Assembly: GCA_963748075.1 (NCBI GenBank)
Contig: CAVVHQ010000028.1
Location: forward strand, 1 to 64,000
Direction: 5' to 3'
Length of the DNA: 64,000 nt
Origin: VRUE01 sp963748075
Lineage (GTDB): Bacteria; Actinomycetota; Thermoleophilia; Solirubrobacterales; 70-9
Part shown: positions 15,761 to 22,112 of the stretch, piece by piece
Position numbering within the stretch: the first letter of the stretch is position 1
Layout of the letters: every line of letters begins with the position of its first letter
Notes under the pieces: model-generated
What the model saw: only the letters and a program-made list of their open reading frames with translations
What the model was told of the DNA's origin: nothing
Database searches by the model: none
Made by a program: the position numbers and the translations under genes

Positions 15761-17322
15761 CTCGCCCCCCCGTCGACGGGACGATATGTGGAGTCGGAGT
15801 GGACATTTCGGCCCGTCGACGTCAGTTGGGCACTTGGGGTGGGCGCTTCAGTTGCCGCGACGCTCGCTTCGACCGAGCGGTCGGTGCGCTGCAGGATCAG
15901 CTGCGGGTAGAGGGCGAGCCCGATGATGCAGAGGACCAGGGGCGCGAGGACGAGGCCGTCGCGGAGGCTGATCTCGCGGGAGGCGATCCCCTGATTCTGT
16001 ACTGATGCTGGGCGGTTGTGCATCGTCCGCTGGTAGAGGCGCAGCGCGTAGTAAGCGGACATCGCGACGCCGGAGATCGCCACGATGGCGAACACGATCT
16101 TCGCCTGGAAGAGGCCGTTGAGGATGTAGAACTCGCCGATGAAGTTGGCCGACCCCGGCATCGCCAGGGTCGCCAGGGTGACGATCAGGAACAGCGCCGC
16201 CAGCACCGGGGCGCGCGTCGCCATCCCGCCCATCTTGCGCAGGTCCTCGGTGCCGGAGCGCTCGGCGAGGATCGCGACGATGATGAACAGCGGCGCCACC
16301 ACCAGCCCGTGGTTGACCATCTGCAGGACCGCCCCGTCGCCCCCGTCGGCGCGCAGGGCGAAGATCCCGGCGGTGATGAAGCCGAGCTGGGCGACCGAGG
16401 AGTAGCCGCCGACCAGCCGCACGTTGGTCTGCGTGAAGGCCATCACCGAGCCGTAGAGGATCGAGGCGAGAGCGACCACCAGCACCACCTCCTGGAACTG
16501 CACGGTGGCGTCCGGGAAGAGCGGCAGCACCACTCGCAGGAAGCCGTAGGCGCCGACCTTGGCCAGCACCCCGGAGAAGACCGCCAGCACCGGCAGCGGC
16601 GCGGCCCGGTAGGCGTCGGGCATCCAGCCGTGCAGGAGGAAGGCCGGCATCTTGACCAGGAAGGCGGCGGCGAAGAACCAGAAGATCCAGCGCTGGCTGC
16701 CCTCGCCGATCGGATGGGAGGCCAGTTCGGCGATCGAGAAGCTGATCTGACCGCCGTCGGCGGCGATGATCGCGGTGGCGATCGCCGCGACCAGCATCAG
16801 CAGCGAGCCGACCAGCGTGTAGACGATCATCTTCAGGGTCGCCGCCGCGGCGGTCGGGCCGTCCTCGCGGTCGCTCCCCCAGGCGCCGAACAGGAAGTAG
16901 AACGGGACCAGCATCAGGTCGAAGAAGAGGACGAAGAGCAGCAGGTCCTGGGCGAGGAACGAGCCCAAAGTCGCGGTCTCCGCCAGCAGCATCATCAGGA
17001 AGAAGAGGTGAGGGCGATCCTGCTCGCGGAAGGCGGCGAAGGCGGTCGCGCCCAGCCATAGCACCGCGGCCAGCAGGACGAGGAAGACGTTGAGCCCGTC
17101 GATCCCGAGGCTGTAGTCGACCCCGAGCCCGGAGATCCAGGTGACGTCGACGGTGTCCTGCAGGCCGGCGGCGCCGGAGTCGAAGCCGGCCAGCAGGGCG
17201 ATCGCCAGGCCGAGCGTCGCCGCCGTCCCCAGCGTCGCCCACCAGCCGGCCAGCCGCTTTGGCAGGAAGAGGCCGACGAGGCCGAAGGCGAGCGGGGTCC
17301 AGAGCAGCGAGTTGATCATCAA
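15757..17322 (-). CDS. nuoM: NADH-quinone oxidoreductase subunit M
   Basis: 521-residue antiporter-like subunit with about 14 membrane helices. It has the proton-path segments typical of NuoM (FFAAAFLVKMPAFLLHGWMP, where Lys and His are conserved, and FVLFFDLMLVPFYFLFGAW). It starts MMINSLLWTP at an ATG. Its stop overlaps the nuoN start by four bases (GTGA), so translation of the two is coupled. The last ~20 residues (TSTGRNVHSDSTYRPVDGG) are encoded by a palindromic repeat (R4), so the natural C-terminus has been replaced or extended. Confidence 0.93.
   Translation of the reverse strand: MMINSLLWTPLAFGLVGLFLPKRLAGWWATLGTAATLGLAIALLAGFDSGAAGLQDTVDVTWISGLGVDYSLGIDGLNVFLVLLAAVLWLGATAFAAFREQDRPHLFFLMMLLAETATLGSFLAQDLLLFVLFFDLMLVPFYFLFGAWGSDREDGPTAAAATLKMIVYTLVGSLLMLVAAIATAIIAADGGQISFSIAELASHPIGEGSQRWIFWFFAAAFLVKMPAFLLHGWMPDAYRAAPLPVLAVFSGVLAKVGAYGFLRVVLPLFPDATVQFQEVVLVVALASILYGSVMAFTQTNVRLVGGYSSVAQLGFITAGIFALRADGGDGAVLQMVNHGLVVAPLFIIVAILAERSGTEDLRKMGGMATRAPVLAALFLIVTLATLAMPGSANFIGEFYILNGLFQAKIVFAIVAISGVAMSAYYALRLYQRTMHNRPASVQNQGIASREISLRDGLVLAPLVLCIIGLALYPQLILQRTDRSVEASVAATEAPTPSAQLTSTGRNVHSDSTYRPVDGGAR
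15772..15820. repeat. 49-bp palindromic element R4, copy 1 (in nuoM)
   Basis: Arms GTCGACGGGACGATA and TTTCGGCCCGTCGAC (two mismatches) with the conserved centre TGTGGAGTCGGAGTGGACA. Related copies are at 43351-43399 and 54571-54619. It lies inside the coding sequence for the NuoM C-terminus. Confidence 0.85.
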
Positions 17323-17357
17323 ACCGCCTCCCGCGGAACACGCGGCGGGAAGCGCCA

Positions 17358-17385
17358 GAGATGCACGCTTGCGAGTTCCGCGCTC
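17358..17385. repeat. 28-bp dispersed motif (R5), copy 2
   Basis: In the nuoL-nuoM junction, reaching the nuoL stop codon. Shares GAGATGCACGCTTG and TTCCGCGCTC with copies at 6541 and 19432. Between this motif and the nuoM start lies an inverted CGCCTCCCGCGG/GCGGCGGG-rich stretch. Confidence 0.55.
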
Positions 17386-19393
17386 ATTGGCTGCTCAGCA
17401 GGAAGTAGAGGGCGAGACCGGCGAAGCCGGCGAGCAGCAGCAGCGCGTAGCTGCGCACGAAGCCGTTCTGCACGAGGCGGACCAGGCCGCCGGCGCTGCG
17501 CACCGTCTCCGCCGTGCCGCTGACCAGGCCGTCGACGACGAGGCGCTCGAAGGTGCGGTTGGCGAAGCGGCCGATCGCCAGCGCGGGGCGCGTCACCAGC
17601 AGGTCGATCGCCTCGTCGAAGTACCACTTGTTGAGGCAGAGCAGGTAGACGGGGCGGAGGCGCTCGCGGAACAGCGCCGGCAGCTCGGGTCGCGCCACCC
17701 AGATGAACCAGGTGAGGGCGACGCCGACCACCGAGACGACGGCGCCGATCGCCAGCCCGGTCCACTCGTGGGCGACGGTCGGCTGGATCTGGCTGAGCGG
17801 CGAGTCGGCGAAGGCCGGGTCGAGGAAGCCGAAGAGGACGTTGTCTACGCCCGGCACCTGGATCAGGCCGGCGAACAGCGCGCCGAAGCCGAGCCCCGCC
17901 ATCGCCACCGCCATCGGCCAGGACTGCTCGGCGATGTGGTGGGTCGGGCCGGGGAAGCCGATGTCGGTGTCCTCTTCTTCTTTGGTCGCCGGGTTGACCG
18001 GCGGCCCGTGGTAGAGGTGGCTGGTGTCGATCAGCTCCTGCGCCTCCTTGCACGGCTTGCCCGGCAGCACCCGGAAGACCAGCCGGAAGGTGTAGATCGC
18101 GGTGAGGAAGGCGCCGACGTAGCCGCCGATCGACATCCAGTCGTAGATCCCGCCCCGGGTCGAGGCGTAGGAGAGGATCGAGTCCTTGGAGAAGAAGCCG
18201 GAGGTGAGCGGGAAGGCGGCCAGGGCCAGGCCGCCGATCACGAACAGCACCGAGGTGAAGCGCATCGCCTTCCAGAAGCCGCTCATCCGGTCGATGTCCT
18301 GGATGTTCGCCATCGCCGAGATGAACGAGCCGGCCGCCATGAAGAGCAGCGCCTTGAAGCAGGCGTGGGTCATCAGGTGGAAGAGGCCGGCCGAGTAGGC
18401 GCCGATCGAGACGCCCATGATCATGTAGCCGATCTGACTCATCGTCGAGTAGGCGATCGCGCGCTTCAGGTCGGTCATCGCGATCGCGATCGTGCCGGCG
18501 ATCAGCAGCGTCCCCAGGCCGACGAAGGCGGCGATGTTGGCGGCGGTGGGCGCCAGGTAGAAGAGGACGTGGGTGCGGGCGATCAGGTAGACGCCGGCGG
18601 TCACCATCGTCGCCGCGTGGATCAGCGAGGAGACCGGGGTGGGTCCCTCCATCGCGTCGGGCAGCCAGGTGTGGAAGGGGATCTGCGCCGACTTGGCGAA
18701 GGCGCCGACCATCAGCAGCAGGCAGATCGCCGTCACCCCCCACTCGCCGCGGTCGAAGACCGCCGGGGCCTTGGCGAAGACGACGGCGTAGTCGAAGCTG
18801 CCCAGTTCGCGGAAGATCAGGAAGGCCGCGAGCACCAGGCCGATGTCGCCGACCACGTTGATCACGAAGGCCTTCATCCCCGCCTTGGTGGCGGTCCTCC
18901 GCCGGTACCAGAAGCTGATCAGCGCGTAGGAGGCAAAGCCGACGAAGGCCCAGCCGACGATCAGCAGGAGGAAGTTGCCGGCGAGGACCAGCAGCAGCAT
19001 CGAGAAGACGAAGAAGTTGAGGTAGGAGAAGAAGCGGTGGTAGCCCTCGTCCGATTTCATGTAGCCGAACGAGTAGAGATGGATCAGCGTCGAGACCCCG
19101 GTGACGACCAGCATCATGTAGGCCGAGAGCTGGTCGACGAAGATGCCGACTTCGATCTTGAGCCCGCCGGCGTCCGCGTAATCCCACAGCGAGGAGGCGT
19201 GGTGGCGGGCGCCGACGTCCTCGCCCAGCAGGTTGAGCAGGGCGCCGACCGCGCAGGCGAAGGCGAGGGCGATCGACAGCACCCCGATCGCGCCGGCGAC
19301 CCGGGCCGGCAGCGCCCGGAAGCCGAGCGAGACGACGATCGAGCCGAGCAGCGGGAAGAGCAGGACCAGCCAGCCCCACGAGGTGGCGGTCAT
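17384..19393 (-). CDS. nuoL: NADH-quinone oxidoreductase subunit L
   Basis: 669-residue largest membrane subunit of complex I, with the antiporter core and the C-terminal lateral helix region. Diagnostic segments are FAKSAQIPFHTWLPDAMEGP (the conserved Lys/His/Trp/Asp/Glu of the proton channel) and MSQIGYMIMGVSIGAYSAG. A loop containing EEEDTDIGFPGPTHHI in the C-terminal part is usual for the actinobacterial form. It starts with ATG at 19393. The 64-base gaps on both sides carry R5 repeats rather than clean ribosome-binding leaders. Confidence 0.94.
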   Translation of the reverse strand: MTATSWGWLVLLFPLLGSIVVSLGFRALPARVAGAIGVLSIALAFACAVGALLNLLGEDVGARHHASSLWDYADAGGLKIEVGIFVDQLSAYMMLVVTGVSTLIHLYSFGYMKSDEGYHRFFSYLNFFVFSMLLLVLAGNFLLLIVGWAFVGFASYALISFWYRRRTATKAGMKAFVINVVGDIGLVLAAFLIFRELGSFDYAVVFAKAPAVFDRGEWGVTAICLLLMVGAFAKSAQIPFHTWLPDAMEGPTPVSSLIHAATMVTAGVYLIARTHVLFYLAPTAANIAAFVGLGTLLIAGTIAIAMTDLKRAIAYSTMSQIGYMIMGVSIGAYSAGLFHLMTHACFKALLFMAAGSFISAMANIQDIDRMSGFWKAMRFTSVLFVIGGLALAAFPLTSGFFSKDSILSYASTRGGIYDWMSIGGYVGAFLTAIYTFRLVFRVLPGKPCKEAQELIDTSHLYHGPPVNPATKEEEDTDIGFPGPTHHIAEQSWPMAVAMAGLGFGALFAGLIQVPGVDNVLFGFLDPAFADSPLSQIQPTVAHEWTGLAIGAVVSVVGVALTWFIWVARPELPALFRERLRPVYLLCLNKWYFDEAIDLLVTRPALAIGRFANRTFERLVVDGLVSGTAETVRSAGGLVRLVQNGFVRSYALLLLAGFAGLALYFLLSSQ

Positions 19394-19431
19394 GACAATG
19401 GCCTCCGCTTCGCTCCCGGCGCGAAGAGCCG

Positions 19432-19459
19432 GAGATGCACGCTTGGTCGCTCCGCGATC
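19432..19459. repeat. 28-bp dispersed motif (R5), copy 3
   Basis: In the nuoK-nuoL junction, reaching the nuoK stop codon. GAGATGCACGCTTGG then TCGCTCCGCG. Beside it a CCGGC/GCCGG mini-hairpin (19415-19433) completes the element. Confidence 0.55.
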
Positions 19460-19757
19460 ATCCCCGCAGCTCTCTCAGCTCGTCGACGTCGAGCGGCAGC
19501 CTGCGGCGGAAGATCGCGACGATCAGGCCGAGGCCGACGACGACCTCACAGGCGGCGACGACCATCACCACCAGGGCGAACACCTGCCCCTCCTCGTTGC
19601 CGACCATGCGGCTGAAGGCGATCAGCGCCAGGTTGCCGGCGTTCAGCATCAGCTCCAGGCAGAGCAGGATCACGATCGGGCTGCGGCGCAGCAGGATGCC
19701 CAGGGCGCCGATCGCGAAGAGGAGGGCGGAGAGGACGATGTACCACTCGACGCTCAT
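19458..19757 (-). CDS. nuoK: NADH-quinone oxidoreductase subunit K
   Basis: 99 residues, three membrane helices, the usual size. The conserved glutamates of the membrane proton path are in ILLCLELMLNAGNL (about residue 35) and in MVVAACEVVVGLGL (about 71). The ATG start is at 19757. The upstream gap to nuoJ is filled by repeat R1. Confidence 0.95.
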   Translation of the reverse strand: MSVEWYIVLSALLFAIGALGILLRRSPIVILLCLELMLNAGNLALIAFSRMVGNEEGQVFALVVMVVAACEVVVGLGLIVAIFRRRLPLDVDELRELRG

Positions 19758-19783
19758 GGCGTTTGGTGGGGCCAGGCCCCCGG

Positions 19784-19882
19784 CCCCCCCTCTTCACTCG
19801 CAACTCGTCGATGGAGAGTGGTGCCGCTGTCGCCTCTAGGTCCCGGCTCCTCCCGCGCAAAACGTTCAGAGGGGACACCGAC
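19784..19882. repeat. Palindromic element R1, copy 1 (nuoJ-nuoK junction)
   Basis: About 99 bp. It shares TTCACTCGCAACTCGTCGAT, the GCTGTCGCC block, and CCCGCGCAAAACGTTC with the two copies in nuoG. It is non-coding here. Confidence 0.8.
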
Positions 19883-19907
19883 GCCCTGGCCGCCGGCCGG
19901 AGCGCCG

Positions 19908-19935
19908 GGCTCTTCCCGCGCAAAACGTTCGGAGG
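19908..19935. repeat. R1 partial copy
   Basis: A second, truncated R1 end (CTTCCCGCGCAAAACGTTCG) follows directly after copy 1, making a tandem one-and-a-half element in the nuoJ-nuoK gap. Confidence 0.65.
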
Positions 19936-19974
19936 ACCCCCGAGCCCCCTCGCCGGCAGCGGGGTCGCGCGTCG

Positions 19975-20511
19975 CTACAGAGCCGGCAGAGCCTGGAGCT
20001 TCGCCCAGCCGCCGCGGCGGCTCGCCAGCACGACCGCCCCCACGGCCGCCAGCATGAGCAGGATGGAGGAGGCCTCGAACGGGATCAGGAACTTCTCCAA
20101 CAGCAGGCTGCCGATCGCCGCCGGGTCGCCGAAGCCGGCGGCGACATCGGGGCCATCGGTGCCCAGCGCCCGCAACGCCGAGGCGAGCACCGCGATCGCC
20201 AGCTCGACGAAGAGGGCGATCCCGAGCAGCGACGCGAGGAAGCGCTGGCCGGGGATCGGCTCCCAGGCCGACTCGGTGTCGCCGCCGACGTAGGCGGCGA
20301 CGAAGACGTAGAGGACGACGATTGCGCCGGCGTAGACGACGACCTGCGCGGCGGCGAGGAAGGCAGCGGTGAGCAGCAGGAAGAGGACCGCCAGCGAGAA
20401 CAGGTGGATGACCAGGGCCAGCACGCCGTAGAAGGGGTTGCGCATCGCGACTACGCCGATCGCCCCGCCGAGGGTGCCGATCGCAGCGAGGAAGAAGAGA
20501 ACCTCTTCCAT
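19975..20511 (-). CDS. nuoJ: NADH-quinone oxidoreductase subunit J
   Basis: 178 residues with five membrane helices. The family mark AAFLAAAQVVVYAGAIVVLY (helix III, pi-bulge region) is present, followed by FVAAYVGG. The ATG at 20511 overlaps the nuoI stop by one base (TGATG), so translation is coupled. The remaining 218-base gap to nuoK is occupied by R1 repeats and has no gene. Confidence 0.94.
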   Translation of the reverse strand: MEEVLFFLAAIGTLGGAIGVVAMRNPFYGVLALVIHLFSLAVLFLLLTAAFLAAAQVVVYAGAIVVLYVFVAAYVGGDTESAWEPIPGQRFLASLLGIALFVELAIAVLASALRALGTDGPDVAAGFGDPAAIGSLLLEKFLIPFEASSILLMLAAVGAVVLASRRGGWAKLQALPAL

Positions 20512-21053
20512 CACTCGCCCTCCGCGCGCAGCGGCGACCGGTCGAGCGGCTCGGCGAGCAGCATCTCCTTGGTGAAGATCAGGTCCTCGCGGCCGTAGTC
20601 GGCCAGCTCGTAGTCGTGGCCCATGGTGATCGCGTCGAACGGGCAGGCGAGCTCGCAGTAGCCGCAGAAGATGCAGCGCGAGAGGTTGATCTCGTAGACC
20701 GCGGCGTAGCGTTCGCCGGCCGAGACCCGCTCGCCGGGGACGTTCTCGGCGGCGACGACGCGAATGCAGTCGGCCGGGCAGGCGGCGGCGCAGAGCGAGC
20801 AGCCGACGCATTTCTCCAGTCCGGTGTCCTCGAAGCGGTGCAGCTTGTGGCGGCCGCGGAAGCGCGGGTAGACGGGCGTCTTCTCCTCCGGGTACTGGAT
20901 CGTCAGCGGCCCCTCGATGATCCGCGCCATCGTCGTCTTCAGCCCGCGCAGCGTCTCGCCGAAGGCGCGGTAGACGCCGCCGGCGCCACCCGGATCGGGG
21001 CCGCGCTGCACCTCGACCACGTCCTGGTCCTTCAGGTAGGGGAAATCAGCCAC
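20511..21053 (-). CDS. nuoI: NADH-quinone oxidoreductase subunit I
   Basis: 180 residues. Two 4Fe-4S ferredoxin motifs, CVGCSLCAAACP and CIFCGYCELACP, hold clusters N6a/N6b in the peripheral arm. The GTG at 21053 (VADFPYLKD) is chosen because a GAGG site lies eight bases before it. An ATG at 21107 is open in frame but lies within a palindromic repeat and would add 18 unconserved residues. Overlaps nuoJ. Confidence 0.93.
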   Translation of the reverse strand: MADFPYLKDQDVVEVQRGPDPGGAGGVYRAFGETLRGLKTTMARIIEGPLTIQYPEEKTPVYPRFRGRHKLHRFEDTGLEKCVGCSLCAAACPADCIRVVAAENVPGERVSAGERYAAVYEINLSRCIFCGYCELACPFDAITMGHDYELADYGREDLIFTKEMLLAEPLDRSPLRAEGE

Positions 21054-21063
21054 GGTCGCCACC

Positions 21064-21112
21064 TCGCTGTGGCGAGTTGTTGTCGCATAGCGACAATAAA
21101 ACGCCACAGCGA
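21064..21112. repeat. Nested palindrome between nuoH and nuoI
   Basis: Outer arms TCGCTGTGGCG (21064-21074) and CGCCACAGCGA (21102-21112); inner arms TTGTCGC (21080-21086) and GCGACAA (21090-21096). It fills nearly all the 60-base gap and lies just upstream of the nuoI ribosome-binding site. It could be a stem in the operon mRNA or a mobile palindrome. Confidence 0.8.
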
Positions 21113-21113
21113 C

Positions 21114-22112
21114 TCACGTGACCACCACCAGCACCGCGGTGACCAGCACGTTCAGCGTCGCCAGCGGCAGCAGGATCTTCCAGCCGAGGCTCATCAGCTG
21201 GTCGTAGCGCAGCCGGGGCAGGGTCGCTCGCACCCAGATGAAGACCAGCACCAGGGCGAGCATCTTGACCAGCATCCAGATCGGGTCGAGCCAGCCCGGG
21301 CCGGGTCCCATCCAGCCGCCGAGGAAGATCGCGGCGGCGATCCCCGAGACGACGATGATCTCCATGTATTCGACCAGCAGGAAGCTGCCGAAGCGCATAC
21401 CGCCGTACTCGGTCATGAAGCCCTGGACCAGTTCGGCATCGGCCTCCGGCATGTCGAAGGGAGTGCGGTTGGTCTCGGCGAAGCCGGCCAGCATGAAGAC
21501 CAGGAAGCCGACGACCTGCGGCACGATGAACCAGATCTCGCCCTGGGCGCGGACCACGTCGACCAGCGATAGCGAGCCGGCCATCATGATCGCGCCGAGC
21601 AGCGCCAGGCCCATCGAGACCTCGTAGGAGATCAGCTGCGCGGCGCCGCGCATCGCCCCCAGCAGGCTGTATTTCGAGCCCGAGGCCCAGCCGCCCAGCA
21701 GCACGCCGTAGAAGGCGATCGAGCCGACCGCGAAGAAGTAGAGGATGCCGATCGGCACGTCGATCCCGTAGAGGCCGAACCCGTCCTGCACGTCGCCCCA
21801 GGGAAGGATCGCCAGGGCGAGGACGCCGGAGAGGACCGGCAGCAGCGGCCCCAGCACGAACAAAGTGGGGATCGCGTTGGCCGGCCGGAAGGGCTCCTTG
21901 CCGAGCAGCTTGCCGACGTCGGCGAGCGGCTGCAGGATGCCGAACGGGCCGACCCGGTTGGGGCCGTAGCGGTGCTGGAAGCGGCCGATCAGCTTGCGCT
22001 CCAGGACCGTCATCATCGGCAGGATCGCGAAGATCACCGCGAAGATGACCAGCGACTTGACGATCATGATCCAGGTCGCTTCGACGAACTGCGTGTCGGC
22101 GAGGGGGATCAC
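21114..22112 (-). CDS. nuoH: NADH-quinone oxidoreductase subunit H
   Basis: 332-residue membrane subunit forming the quinone chamber with NuoB and NuoD. It has eight hydrophobic segments. The conserved acidic loop AETNRTPFDMPEADAELVQG and GFMTEYGGMRF are present, as is the early FQHRYGPNRVGPFGILQPLAD. Starts with ATG at 22112, overlapping the end of nuoG by four bases. Confidence 0.95.
   Translation of the reverse strand: MIPLADTQFVEATWIMIVKSLVIFAVIFAILPMMTVLERKLIGRFQHRYGPNRVGPFGILQPLADVGKLLGKEPFRPANAIPTLFVLGPLLPVLSGVLALAILPWGDVQDGFGLYGIDVPIGILYFFAVGSIAFYGVLLGGWASGSKYSLLGAMRGAAQLISYEVSMGLALLGAIMMAGSLSLVDVVRAQGEIWFIVPQVVGFLVFMLAGFAETNRTPFDMPEADAELVQGFMTEYGGMRFGSFLLVEYMEIIVVSGIAAAIFLGGWMGPGPGWLDPIWMLVKMLALVLVFIWVRATLPRLRYDQLMSLGWKILLPLATLNVLVTAVLVVVT

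Noticed and set aside
17141..19615. 824-codon plus-strand frame opposite nuoL
   Set aside because: Shadow of nuoL; low complexity, His/Glu/Arg-rich, no recognisable motif. The same applies to other long plus-strand frames across nuoM, nuoN and nuoG.
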